This document shows, piece by piece, positions 25,584-39,827 of a stretch of DNA of 64,000 nucleotides. Where the stretch lies: NCBI GenBank assembly GCA_002794735.1, contig NBAZ01000005.1:1523145-1587144 (forward strand), read 5' to 3'. Each line of letters begins with the position of its first letter. Position 1 is the stretch's first letter. The position numbers and the translations under genes are program-made. A model generated the notes under the pieces. It ran no database searches. It saw only the letters and a program-made list of their open reading frames with translations, and was not told the origin of the DNA. This DNA is from Pyrrhoderma lamaoense (taxonomy: Eukaryota; Basidiomycota; Agaricomycetes; Hymenochaetales; Hymenochaetaceae).

Positions 25584-26245
25584 GATTTGATTGGACTGAC
25601 AACAGTATACAGCATTGTCATCTCGTATGGATCTCGTATTATATAGCCTAGGACCCCCTACTATGAGTACCAAACATGTAACTAGGCACGGTGTAAGCAC
25701 AAGTAAACTACCTCCAGTGTGTATGTCGAGAATTCTCCGTATCGGCCAATTTCACTTTCGGCTGATATTATGGTGAAGATAGAAGCGGATGGTGGTATGG
25801 ATTTTTAATTACAGAAATAGGCTATTGATAATTGGCAGTGAAGTATTCAATGAGAACTCCTTCTTCCGGGCTGCTTTATCGTAACTTTGCTGATGTAACC
25901 GTATTGTTATATCTCTTGTTTAGTCAGAAAATTGACTTGGAACAGACACAGCTATGTTATCGGAAAAGATTTAATGGCGGGGAAGGCCTCGGTAACTGAA
26001 AGATAGGCGTTACTTACTCCAGGAACGCAGAGGCTTCCGAGTTTATTAAGAGATGTGCTTACCCTAATTCGAATTTAAGTTGAGTGATAACTATCAGAGG
26101 CCGTGTAGTCCCTGAGAAGCGCCGACTTGGAAGTATTCCTAATTTAGGTAGAGCATATCACTTATTAAATAAACAGCCACAAAGTAGCCTCGGGTTGAAT
26201 TTGAAACCGGTGAATCGAAGTAAATGAGATGTAAAGTGTTCAGGG
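25584..26245. promoter_or_regulatory. Shared divergent upstream region of two related genes
   Basis: About 660 bp between the starts of two head-to-head paralogue-like genes. No TATA box is obvious at the expected spacing. Co-regulation is inferred from layout only. Confidence 0.3.
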
Positions 26246-27665
26246 ATGAATGTGAACGTAAAAAGACTGTTGCAAATAACTCTTGGATATTTAAGACTGC
26301 AAATACACACTATCATCATAATCAGCATCATTCGAGCCTTTTCAATCCTTGTCTTAACAAATCAGTGTCCTATCAGTTCAAAATGGGCTTCCTATATCCA
26401 GGCGAGTCAATATCTGGATCCGTCCTTGTGTCCTACTAACTTACCTCGTTGGCATACTTCAGATAATCAGAACCGTGCTAATCGAGTAAATCAGCTCTGT
26501 AGTGATACAGCCCAACTCCAGACTCAGATAAAAGAAGCCGTACAGGATGCAAAAATTCAAGACAAGAGAGCCATAGACATTCTTGACAAAATAGCGAAAC
26601 AAAGAGGATACAAAACTCTCGACGAATACCTTGAGGCAGCAAGGAACCAGTTAAGCCCCGAGGATAAGAAGAAATACGAGGATTTGAAGAGGGAACTAGA
26701 GAAAAAGGATGAGGGGATAGATATCGCCATGAAAGTTGCTACAGGCTTGGCTGGTATTGGGTTCCTTTGCAAAGCGACACGTATGTGACACAATATCTGA
26801 TGCTTACGACTACTTACATTACTACAAATACGCAGCCGCTCTTATAAAGGTGATCTTCCATCGTCAATTGATCAATATCGCTCTGAGGGCTGTCGGGGTG
26901 GCATTGCTACGCATTATCTCTGGTACTTCTCTACTAGCTTCATACTACCTCAGAGCTCTGACGTTCTCTCATAAGGAAAAATGGCTGAAGGGAAGCTACT
27001 TCTAGGATCCGTTTCCAGGTTCTTGCAATCCTCCTTGAAGACCGAGAAACTTACAAGTAAATTCGCTGTATCAATGATAAAGTATCTCAAAGTGGCTGGG
27101 AAGGTTCTAGCAGTACTTGGTATCGCATTCGATGCTGTTCTTCTGATATATGACATCATTGACGGCGGACATCAAAAGGCTGAATTCCAAAAGTATGTCT
27201 ATTTAGCACACTACTCACTATCTGCACGGGTATAATATTTATACTTTAGAGCGATCAAAGATTTGTGTGTACGTCGCTTCTCAACAAAGAAAATCCAGCA
27301 GTATACACGAGTTACTTTGTCGTTTGCAAGCGATGGTAAAGCTATCGCTGATTACTCTGAGACGCTTCAGGGACTTGTCAAGGAAGGAATAATTACACAA
27401 GAGATAGCGGACACAAAGGTAGCAGAGAAAATGCAGGAACTTGAGCCGAAGCTCACAAAGGTACACATTTGTACCTCTCATATACATAAATTATATCTCA
27501 TTCGTTTCTAATCAAATGTTTTAGGCCATTGATGATGTTAATGATGAGTCCGTTCATAAGATACTCGCTGAACAAGATAAAGAGTCTAAAATCGCGTGGA
27601 CCAATGAGGATCCAAGCTTATCAGAGATACAAAGGATAATTGACGAAGATAACGAGAAGTCTTGA
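26246..27665 (+). CDS. Helical membrane-associated protein, partner of the divergent gene (unknown)
   Basis: Strong coding blocks: DNQNRANRVNQL, a charged coiled coil (KEAVQDAKIQDKRAIDILDK, LSPEDKKKYEDLKRELEKK), then hydrophobic MKVATGLAGIGF. Later come MIKYLKVAGKVLAVLGIAFD and LLIYDIIDGG; after an intron near 27195-27249, AIKDLCVRRFSTKKIQQYTR and LVKEGIITQEIADTKV; and after another (about 27461-27524) a polar tail ending TGA 27663-27665. The DNQNR block aligns with DNPNR of the divergent gene, and GGHQKAEFQKAIKDL aligns with its EGERERANMRK segment, so the two are distant paralogues. Two points are unsure: the start (26246, or 26383 with an intron I could not fit) and splicing between 26780 and 26980, where the frame changes. 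Confidence 0.55.
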
Positions 27666-28171
27666 ATGGAAGATGGGATGAAGTATCGCAAGTACATGCA
27701 CGTATTAGATAGAAACGATTTTTGTGAAACAGATAAAGGAAGAACGTGATTTTCATTTCTTTCTCTATATCACCCAATGAACTACATTGTAGATTTACAA
27801 ATCCGAGTTGACATATAGCTCGAAGACTTACCTATTGGTCCAAAGACAAATATTGAGGAGGGTTTCATTCAGTGCCTGCATTCCTAACAACGTCTCTTGC
27901 GAAAGAAGACATATATCTACTAATTATGAACTGCATCCGGGCAAACCTGTTTGGGAGAAATTTTGCAATGGTAGTGTAAAGAATATAGTTATTCATAAGA
28001 TAAACATGGAGTTCTCGACAAACATTTGAGTGAGAAGTACAAAGTGGCTAAAAATGGAATAAATAATAAAGAAAGTGAATTGTGAAAGAATCCAGATTCC
28101 CAGACATACAATATTGTAGATAGTTAATTATAAAGTCTCGAAAGATGGGTATACAAAAACATATTTCTTTC
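27666..28171. other. Convergent intergenic region
   Basis: 500 bp between two gene ends, without further coding sequence. Confidence 0.4.
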
Positions 28172-30896
28172 TTATAACGAATTAGCACGGCCATGGTCTA
28201 ATGCTTCGACCGCTGCATGTGCTCGCAATAATAGTGCAGACTACAGTGTGGATAAAACAAATGATTGTTATTAATCATACAATTTGTTTCATTATGATAT
28301 CTGACATTACCTCAAGGCTATATTTTCCCTTTCTCATAGCCGGTTTCACTTCGAGAGGTTTTCCCGTCAAGATGAGATCGAAGTGTAAGCGACCCTCTGG
28401 AATTCGATTCATACGAGAATAAAGGCGACCCAGTTCGAAATCTAGATGATAGAGTGTTCGAAAGTGCAAGAGAGCCAATGGTAAATTTAAAGGAGTGTGA
28501 CATACGAGCATAATAAACAAGATAGTGGTCTAATTCTATCTTTGATCCGTGTTCAAGCACACATGATAATGCTTGTTCACTCTGTCTTGCAAAGTCTCGG
28601 AACTGGTCGCTTCCTTTCTGAGTAATTATCATGTCCTTATTCTGACCAAGACTATCACTATCTAGAACGGGGTCTATGAGCTCATCACAGATTGAGTATG
28701 CATGCCCATCAAGAAGTTGTTATAGGATACCATACATGACGCTCGTGAAATCTCTAGATTTAATGTCATCTTTTCAGTTTGTAGCACAGACTTATCTGAT
28801 TCCGACAGGTCTAACGCATTCTTTTCCTGATGTTGTCGTTCAATCGAAATCTTGATTGTACAGAATACTTCACACACCGGATATGCTATATATCTTTCAC
28901 AAACTCCTTCCAATAATTTGGCTAGACAATAATCATCCCAGAATCCAAGTCCTCCTTCATATCCCTTCGGATTTTGCATATGTTGTTCTAATTTATGCAA
29001 CAAATTATTGACTAGTGGGAGCATTCTATTCCTCACCACAGCACGTGGTGCACGGGCTATTGCAAGAAAGAAATATGCATATTCAAGTGCAGGGAGCGCC
29101 AGCCTCCCGTTTTGTGATTTAAACTTTCGTGCTTTACGAGCTACAAATTTCTTTTCATTTTCAAATATGAGCGGGAAAAAAGACAGAAAATTGAGGATTT
29201 TCTCACTTCCAATGGAATAGATTTACCAGCGATACGCTGAAGTCGGTTAGGCAGCTCAGCCAACAATTTCTGCGCTTCTTTAAACTTTCGGACTTCAAGT
29301 AATCCCCATTATTTGCATCAAAATCATCAGTATTATTCTTTTCGATTAGGCATGCAGCAACACCATACGCATAGCAAGCCTTGCTCCACGTTGCTCACGT
29401 TCCAGTTCTTTCCAGCATTCAAGAGACTCCTGTAACTCCCAGAGCGCAAAATGAGCAATGGCCATTTCCCATAACGACAAGTGTCCAAGACTTTTGAAAC
29501 CCTTGCTTTTAATATCTGTACTAACTTTGTCAGTAGATTGCGACATCTGTTGATGGCCCTCAGCAAGGACTGCGCCCGTATTGGCACTGTCCATGGCTTT
29601 GTTATAACTTTCAATCGCTTCCCGTGGCCGTGCCTGGATAAGTGATAATCGTCCCTTTCCGAACAAGAAGAAAAACACCATTTGGAAAACGCTTCAAGTT
29701 CCATTCAAGGATGTGTTGAGCGCGGGGGATATCAACGCCAACGCTTGTTGCTGCCGAAAGTACGAGATGAAAGACAAGGAGCGCCATATCACAGATGCTT
29801 CGTCTCAGACCCTCGTTTTCGGCACTTACTGACGGTTCAGATAACGGCGAGGTATTCGAGTCTAAAGAAGCAGGTCCCCATCCTCCAGCATGATAAAGCA
29901 TCCCGAGCCCTTCCATTCTATCGCCCTTGAATCCGAAAAGCTCAACGATTGTGAGCAAGCGTGATGGCATCAGACTGAGGATTATATTTGACATCCCTGA
30001 CCCCAAGAGAACTCCAGAACGGAAATGAGGATCTATATTTTTGTCTTCTGGACCTTCCCCGCGTTCACAAGCTTCGTCGTCCATGGTTACGAGAAATTTG
30101 TATAGAAGACGATAAGTAGTAAAAGTTGTACGCAAGTTGAGACTAGATTAATTGCATCGTTGTATCTTCAAAACATGGGTAGAAATGTACAAAACAGAGA
30201 CTTACGCTTCTTTTATGAAGGCCAACCAATCACCCGAATACACAATTCCAAGAAGAGCCTGTTTGAAGATCAGATGTTGTAAGCATGGACAAAAGGAAGT
30301 CTTGATGCAGTCTTGACGACCCAACCTTTTGAAACAGTGTTTCCGCATAAATCAATTCCGCATGTCGTTCAACAGGTGTCATTGATCTAATCCAAGCTAC
30401 TCCTGATGTAGAACTGATGACATAACTTGCAATTCTACTTGTAAGAGAAGCAGCTTTCTTCCGGTGCTGTTGAGCTATGTAATTGGCGTGCTTTGTGTGA
30501 GTTATTGCAGAGATTAAGTCCTAAAATACAAAGATCGAATGAACACATGTGAAAGAACGTATTATCACATATTAGATCCACTGAAAGAACCTGACCTCGT
30601 CTTCAAACGACATGAGTGCTTTGACACATTGAATAAGCCCGTATCCTGAAGCACAATACAACCGTTCTCTATAGCAATAATCTTAGAGATCACAAGACAA
30701 AATTGTATTAATTTTATATTCATGCTCACTTCTTCGGGTCATTTTCAAGGCAGTACTTCTCCGATTCTGCCATGTGAGACGCAAGGAATAGGTCGAGAGC
30801 ATGCTTAGATCTAGGAATGTCCTCCAGTGCCCGATCATACGTGTACTCGCCAACCATTTTGTTGGGTGGAGTGAATGAGTTAGATAGCGTTATCAT
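28172..30896 (-). CDS. IML2/TTC39-family TPR protein, copy 1
   Basis: Tetratricopeptide-type protein of the IML2 (inclusion body clearance)/TTC39 family, DUF3808 architecture. Key blocks: MVGEYTYDRALEDIP at the N-terminus; ERLYCASGYGLIQCVKALMS (30.6 kb); HFRSGVLLGSGMSNIILSLM; the GFKGDRMEGLGMLYHAGGW motif typical of the family; RAQHILEWNLKRFPNGVF; HLSLWEMAIAHFALW; KFVARKARKF; FWDDYCLAKLLEGVC; KIELDHYLVYYAR; and a final exon ending HGRANSL. Every block has a counterpart in the same order in the gene at 47.6-50.6 kb. Three frame breaks occur, near 29675 (one extra T in a T run), near 29385 and near 29310, all at short homopolymers. Either this copy is decaying or the assembly is imprecise. A roughly 200-bp insertion, possibly a long intron, lies near 28675-28870. 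Confidence 0.75.
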
Positions 30897-31227
30897 CGTT
30901 GGCTGAAACAATGAAGGATTAAATTGCTAGTGGATCTGGGATGATCCATATGCGTAATGGAAAAGAACTGGTGATTGATTGCCTTAGACACGGACACGGA
31001 ATCTCGGTTAAAAACTAAAATACCAACGGCAATCTAATTATCTATTAATAGAGCGTAGTCGCTCCCGATGCTCTTTTAATAAGCACATTACAGTAAAGTT
31101 TTTACTAAGTGGCAACAGTAAAATGCGATTAGATGTACTATCTAACAGTATCAGTCTACATGGTGTTTATATTAATTGCGGCAGATAGATAGAGGAGGGG
31201 GGAAGGAGGAGGGTACTAGAGTAAGGG
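30897..31227. other. Gap between tandem minus-strand genes
   Basis: 330 bp upstream of the TPR gene and downstream of the dihydrolipoamide dehydrogenase stop. No coding signal. Confidence 0.4.
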
Positions 31228-33002
<1,775 letters not shown>

Positions 33003-33349
33003 GATGTCTTCAATCCAACACAACTGGTGAGTTTACTCGATTCACTCTCCAATTCCTCCTTCCCCTTTTTTCTCATAAGGTCTTGTACGGTCACGTGTCA
33101 TTCTCACGAAATACAGATTGATAAAGTATCATAACCCGTTTGTAATTATGATCTATTATTACTATATATAGCAATCTAGTAACATAAAGTATTATTGAAC
33201 ATCTGCCACCGTCGAACCATGTCTCGCAATCCCGTCATGAACGACTCATGCATCCGTCAGTTCATGATATCATATCACTAGTCACTATATAATCCCATGC
33301 CTCAGCTCTCTTCTGTTTTGCAAGTACGTATTTTCATCTATAGGCCACA
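33003..33349. promoter_or_regulatory. Divergent promoter region, LPD1 / membrane protein
   Basis: About 350 bp between two divergent starts. TATATATA-like sequence occurs at 33161-33169 and 33285-33290. Assignment of either to a gene is inferred. Confidence 0.35.
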
Positions 33350-33959
33350 ATGTTCAACAATCACAGACACGCCCTTTACTCCCTCATCTGGATATTTTCA
33401 GTCATAGAGTTAGCCTTGACTGCTTACCGTATCCATTTGACTCGTAAATCAGGATATACGGAACATATTATCGCAGAGCTTTTATCTACATCCATATTTA
33501 CTCTTCTTTGGATTCCTTTTGCTTCTTTTCTCATCAACCGTTCTTCATCTAATTCCGGAAATAACTCCACTATCCATCATCATGGTGAAACAATAGGAAA
33601 TGCAATTATTTGGACTATGTGGCTAATTGGAGCTGCAATTGCTACTGTAGTTTCTATGTTTTTCACACTTTTTCTATTTAATGACTTTTGCTCGTAGCAC
33701 AATACCCCAACTCGTGCCTTTCGCAGGTTCAGGGAAACCAGGTCGTGTCCTTATTACGCTTATCGCATTTTCGTGGATGATATTTGGCCTACTTACTCTG
33801 GCAAAAATGTTCTCTGCCATGGGTTATGCAGTCCGAGCGCATCCGGAACCGGAGTGGGTCCATCCACTGGACCTACTACATCTTCTGGGTCCCATCTCAC
33901 CCGTGGTGAAAAAGTTGCCCCGGCAAACGGCATCACCAACAATGTGTAACGATACGTGA
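33350..33959 (+). CDS. Four-helix MARVEL-like membrane protein
   Basis: Small membrane protein with four hydrophobic helices in MARVEL-like order: LYSLIWIFSVIELALTAYRI; IIAELLSTSIFTLLWIPFAS; IIWTMWLIGAAIATVVSMFF; and VLITLIAFSWMIFGLLTLAK, followed by a His/Pro-containing tail. In this basidiomycete family the first helix typically carries an E-L-x-L-T-x-Y-R pattern, as here. The ATG is at 33350. Two 1-base deletions are needed to link helices 3 and 4: near 33697 (between NDFCS and VAQYPNSCLSQ) and near 33740 (before RVLITLIAF). Without them the protein would stop after helix 3. The intervening Cys-containing loop is well formed, so I favour an intact gene with sequence errors. Role unknown. 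Confidence 0.6.
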
Positions 33960-34117
33960 GCAGAGTCAGGTGCTGAAGTGAATCTTAGCCTCTATCTTCA
34001 ATGTGAATCGTCCATCCATGACTATAATCTGTTTTAACATTTTTGATTCCTTCATCCATAATGTATCATTCTGTTCTACTTCACGGGTCTCTAGCTATTG
34101 GTTGTATTTAAATAGTA

Positions 34118-37100
34118 TTACATGCTTTTATTGCTATTCACAAAAACAAGTTCTACACTGAATTGAGGTCCAAGCAAGCTGGTATTCCGATACTGCAAAA
34201 GATTAGGCCGAAGTTCTTCTAATACCCAAAGTAGCAGTTGACTTTCATCGTCACAAACCCAGCCATCAGCACCTATCTTCCATCTCCTAAACTTTTTTAC
34301 CCTCTCCGAAAATTCGCGTTGCCAAATGTCCAGTACTCGAGTATCAATGCTATTACAAACGTTACCATCATCCTTTTGAATTTTTAATTCCATTAATTCC
34401 AAACGCAAATCCCATATCCTGATTGATCCATCTTCTGACGCAGATGCAATATAGTGATTCGTAGCTGGAAATGAAACGGATACAACTGGCCCAGTGTGTC
34501 CCACAAATGTCGAGAACAGCATTTCACCATTCCCCACACTCCAAACTATAACTGAGCCATCTATTGAACCAGAACCCACGTAATTGTTATCCGGTGAGAA
34601 TATGACAGAAACAATTGTACTTGTGTGCCCCTGAAGACTTTTGACTAGGCACCCAGACCATACATCATAAATCAAAACCGATTTCTCACTCGATGCAAGT
34701 GCGATAAGTGATCCGTTCGGAGAAAATGTCAAATTCAACATATCACCTGAATACCGAAAAATTTGCTTCCCATCAAATGCATTCCAAACTCTGACGACAT
34801 TTAAATTCTCTAATGTTGCAAAGCGGAGGCCGTTTGACGTTGCAATCAGTCTTGAGAGAACTCCTTCCAATTGTAGACGATAAATGCGTTTCCTAGAATA
34901 TGATTCCCCATCTTCTGCTTCCCAAATATTGATTTCACCGTCATTATTTCCAGAGAAGACAAGGCTTGCATTGTAAGATGCTGCAAAGCATATAGGGGGC
35001 GGCCTTGAAGAAGGTATTTGGAAGCAGTGTTTATCGGTCGTAGTATTCCAGATACCACAAGACTTTGAGATAGCTCGACTTCCATCAGGTGAAATATAGC
35101 TGGAATAATAATCGACCTCTTTGCTTTCTTCTGATTGATAGTACCTGTCCCACTTTCTTATGCAGTTTCCTTTCCATATTGAAATAATATTCTCATCCTT
35201 GTCGAACAAGACGAAATCAGCACGTCTATAATCTTTCGCAACCTCTTGACGCCCAACTTCTCTATTCTCCGAGTCCCAGATCTTAATTAAGTTATCCTGA
35301 GAACCTGACGCAAACCGGCTACCATCAGGGGAAAACGAAATAGATGTTACTCGTTCGCGATGTCCTGTATACGGGCCCATGATCTCCTTGCCTGTTTGTA
35401 TATCCCACAATATAATACTACCATCAAGATGTCCAGAAGCAAGCAAATCTAGTTCGCCAACACTTGAAAATGAAATTACGGAAGCCTCTGAGGCATAATT
35501 TATTTTCTGGATAAGGGCACCATTTTCTGTGTCCCATACTTTGATCTCACCGTCCAGAGAACTCGAAGCAAGGAGTAGACTACTCTGAGAAATGTTTAGC
35601 AGAGTGATCGACTCTTCGTGCCCAACTAGTAGTACATGCGTATTGTCTTCCCAGTTCCATATGCTGATTAAACCAGACGAGTAACCGAAAACAATTCGGT
35701 GACTGATAGGAGAGAAAGAGACTATCCGTGAATAACAGACATCGTCCCAGTTCTCGTCCCAAATTTGAAAGTTTCCAACCTCTAAGTCTGTTTCAAACTC
35801 AAACTTCTCTTTCAAGCTGAAAGCTTCATTCCGTGCATCCCAGGTTGTGACAGAACCATCCTCTGAGGAAACGATGATTTCATCTTCTTGAGTTTCTGAG
35901 AATGCTATTGCCTTGATATTACCGCAATCAATAAGAGTCATCTGAATCAGTACCTTCCACGTATTTGCGTCCCATACTCCAACGTGATTTCTAGTAGCAA
36001 TAACGAGTTTTTTTGTATAAGATGAGAAAGTTAGGAAGCTGATACGATGTGATCTAGGCATGTTGACAGAAAATGAATGAAAAAGCTCCCCACTTTCCGC
36101 TTCCCAGACAATGACTTCATTGTTTTCAGAGCTCGATATGACATACTGCCCATCTGGGGAGAACAGGACCCAGTTTACGTAAGAACTATGCCCCTCCAGG
36201 GTATTGACTAGTATTGAAGGCGGTTTGGCTCCCTTCATCTCTACTTTCACGATTGGAGATACAAGTTGCTTATACATATCTGAAATCAAAGAATTCTTTT
36301 CAAGTGGCAGCATGGAAAGGTATATGTGTGGGGCACTCTGAGAAATGGGAGTGAAGTATTTGCTAGCTAGACGGCGGGCCTCTCTAAGAATCGGAACCTG
36401 GCTCTTGGCATTATCCTACACGGATCCAAGTTTAGTCTCCTATTGTAACATTGTTTTCCAGTCAAATATGTACGTACCTTAGCCCACATAATGACACCAA
36501 GTAGACATACTCCCGAGTGATGGAAGCTCTTTGTAAGACTCAATACTTCGAACCAAGGTAGCAAATATTCCTCTAAGAACTTTCTGATTTTCTTCACAAA
36601 CTGAGGTCTAGGTAGAGGCTTTATGTCTTTGTCACAACCGCAGGACCACAATGTGCTTGCACACTCCAGCTGCTCTGATATAAAATTCTCAATGCCGGGA
36701 ATTTCTTGGTATTTCACAAGCGGCGACACCAGCTTGCAAATATTGACCTCCAGTCCTCTACTTCCAAGCATTACATCGAGGCAACATTCAGCTATGTATG
36801 GCTTATAACGTGTAGTATCGATGAAATATTCTCTAGATCGTTCTCGAGATGTGAGGTAATCCGGAAAGGATGCATGGAAGAAATAAATAGGTTCTTCTTC
36901 TGAGTAAAATAAGACAGACTGGAGCTCAGAAAGAAGCTCCACTTCTTCTGGCCGCAGGCGGAGAAGTTCGACGATAGCCTTCCCAGATATTGGTTTCCGG
37001 GTGAGAAGTATAACATTGAGTAACTTGCAAGAAAGATCCTTATATCGCTCAAAAATTTTGGAGATCACGAGCACTATTTTGTACATGTCATCAAGTTTGA

Positions 37101-39200
37101 ACTCGAGATTAGGACTAGATCTAATACGATTGACAATTTCTGAGAATCTTTGAGTAGGAAGGGGGTCATTTGCAACAATTTTAATAAGGGTGGAGGCCCA
37201 AATGAAGAGGCCGGATGAAGCAGTAGTCACAGTCTCTAAGTCGCCCACTGATGGCCAGTTTTCGAGGACTTTCCCGTTCGTTTTTCGTTTTACGCTAGAT
37301 GGCAATTCATGACTCAGATAGAATGCTACATCTTTTTGGCTTGTTTCGTCCGTTGGATCTAGTCGAATCTCTAAAATGGCTTCCATATGTATCGAAAAGC
37401 TATAGATAATATCCCGTTCCGGACGGCTAGTAATGAGAAATCGGATGTTTTTGGGTAGATCTAGGAATACTCCGCTCGAAAGGAGCTCCATAAGCTCTTT
37501 TCTTGATCCGCAATCACCGCATTCGTCGAGTGCATCAAGAATAATGACTATCGGGCCATGGAAACCGACTGAAGCTTCCTTAAACGGAGAAAGTAGAAGC
37601 TGCTTGAACTGAAACTCTGGTGATAGGCCCGCACACGAAGGCTTCGCTTTCAATATGTGCTCAGCGATGGTGGCATCAAAAAATGCGAGCTTATCAGCGA
37701 TGGTTTGTATTACAAGATTTGGTTGACTCTTGTATCGAGTAAAGAATATATATGCTCCGAGTCGAGACAGGTTGGCGAGACGTTCTGCAATTGTTAGCGC
37801 AATGGTGCTTTTGCCTGTCCCTGCGGGTCCATTTAACCAGACAATTTTTTGTTCAGAAGTGTCTAACAACAGTTTCTCGATGATTTTCTGAGTGAACTCA
37901 AGACGTGTCCCAGGGAGACACGTTGAGTGAGGTGTACCACCCGGGATCTCTGGTTGCAGCTGGGCGTGTACGTCTAGTATTGTTCCATGTTTATAAATAT
38001 TAGAAGATTGTATATCTGTATGTTACTCACTGAGCGGCACGGTATTTCTGTGTGTTTGAGAAGAGACGAACTCAAGTTTTGATACTTTAGTGTTGATATC
38101 GATGTTCACCACGGCATGAAAATAGTTCTTAGTTGCTTCAAACAGATTTCTGAACATATCAACTTTTTCCCTGTCCCTCAGCGTAATTAGCCTCCCTTAC
38201 AGGAGATTCAGCGACTTTACACCGAAGTCATACCGTTTCCACTCACGAATAAAACCGTTTCCGGTGTATTCCTTGACAAATAAACAGCATTCTGTGATCT
38301 GGCATGTCAAAGCGACTATAGCCTCTTCTAAACTAGCATTTTTGGCAGATATAGCATCTATGTCAACAACATATTTAAATGTTTTTGACATTTCATCGAC
38401 TAAATCGATTACTTTCGAGTCTGTTTTGAATTGCTCCGAAATAACCTATACTCATGTTATTATAAACATAAACTGTGAGACCAAGACTAGGAGACGAACA
38501 GATAACAACGAGGATGCACTTTGCCATGAAATCTCAAGAAAGGGGTGCACCTGTTTTATTATCAAAAGTAAGTCTCAATATCTGGAACAGCTATATATGA
38601 TATATACCTTTGAAACTTTGTCAAGAAGATTCACGACAGGCCCTAGTGTTTCCACAAACTCCTTAACGGCTTGATATAACCCACTTTGTTCAACAGTGTT
38701 TAACACACTTTGAGTAGCCTCAGTTGTAGAGGAGATACATTGAAAGTTTTTTAAGCGGGCGACATCGCCCTTGGCGCCTTCAAGAGTGCCTCCTGCGGTA
38801 ATTGAGATCAGACGTAGATATATTCTTCCCATCATCGATGAGTTTTGCGAGGAGAGAAGTTCTTTTTCTACTTCTGTATGCCATATTAGTGTGTAATCGC
38901 GTTAGGTCACAAACAACTAGACTATTTACGAGTAGATCTATTGCTAAGAAGCTCATCAAGGGCAACGCTTACATGTCCTATACGTGGATTGTTGTTCCAT
39001 CGAAGTGTAGCATTATGAACGATTTCAATGCTTAAAATTTCTGCATCCTCAGCTTTGGTACTATTTTTGAGAGTTAGGTGATGAGTACAAAGGGAAAATC
39101 TGATATTTACAATATGATTTGCTCATCCCAAGTCGGAGACAAACAGTTTTGGACTGGTTTTGTCTTCCTGGATTCTTTCCCAGGCTTATCTTTAGATATA
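34118..39200 (-). CDS. C2-NACHT-WD40 STAND protein (NLR-like)
   Basis: Signal-transducing NTPase of the fungal NLR-like type, roughly 1,500 residues. N-terminal C2-like domain (39200-38830: CLSPTWDEQIIL, EIVHNATLRWNNNPRIGHVS, MMGRIYLRLIS), a helical linker (exons 38873-38608, 38445-38247, 38195-38031), then NACHT (exon 37973-36478) with Walker A GPAGTGKST, Walker B IVIILDALDECG and ITSRPERD. Exon 36415-34118 holds about 14 WD40 repeats (typical end ..SGSIDGSVIVW..), enough for two seven-bladed propellers, and a C-terminal ..LLLWVLEELRP.. block common to these proteins. All listed exons keep frame. The first exon, upstream of 39200, is not resolved; a coding-like segment lies at 39300-39360. 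Such proteins act in self/non-self recognition; the ligand is unknown. WD repeats here are diverged, not the near-identical arrays of hypervariable members. Confidence 0.85.
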
Positions 39201-39827
39201 TGTTAGGCATGCTACCATAGATAGGAAGCTTTAAGAAAGAGTGTCAGAAGGAGTTGAAGGAGATTTGTTGCAGTAGCCTTGAATTACCTTTCCAATAAGC
39301 CTCTTCCGAACTCTATCCCATTCTTCTTTGTGAACATCGACCCTTAAAACTAGTTTTTTTATGTAGATAGGTGTTACTTGAGTTTTTCAATAGTCTTGAG
39401 GTGATACTGACCATGCAATGAGTATAGTTGCTTGCTCATCAGCTACTATGCGGTTTGAAACAATAGCGAAGGCATAAAATAAACAATGTGTTTAACAGCC
39501 GGCATTCGGTGTATAAAGAAATTTGCAAGCTGGGTCAAACCGCGTTCACATTAACAGAAGGCACCATTAAAAAGTTGTTTATGTTCCAGTACAGTAGTAT
39601 TGCGGATGATATTCAATAATGTCGGTATAAAACTCAATCAAACCCAGGAATGCGTATGAAAACTTGAGAAAATGTGGAGAAGTTGTGCATAAGCGAAGTT
39701 GCGTGGGAATGATTATTTTCTTTTTTGAATCTCGATTTTCCCTTCAAGGGGCGTATTCTCAAAGCGTTTATATATAGTAACCATTATATCTAGCTTTATC
39801 GTACTGACCAAAGATATATGGTTCCTG
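39201..39827. other. Upstream region of the STAND gene
   Basis: Probably includes the unresolved first exon of the STAND gene (coding-like LRVDVHKEEWDRVRKRLIGK at about 39300-39360) and its promoter, then the 3' end of the second nuclease gene. Confidence 0.35.
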
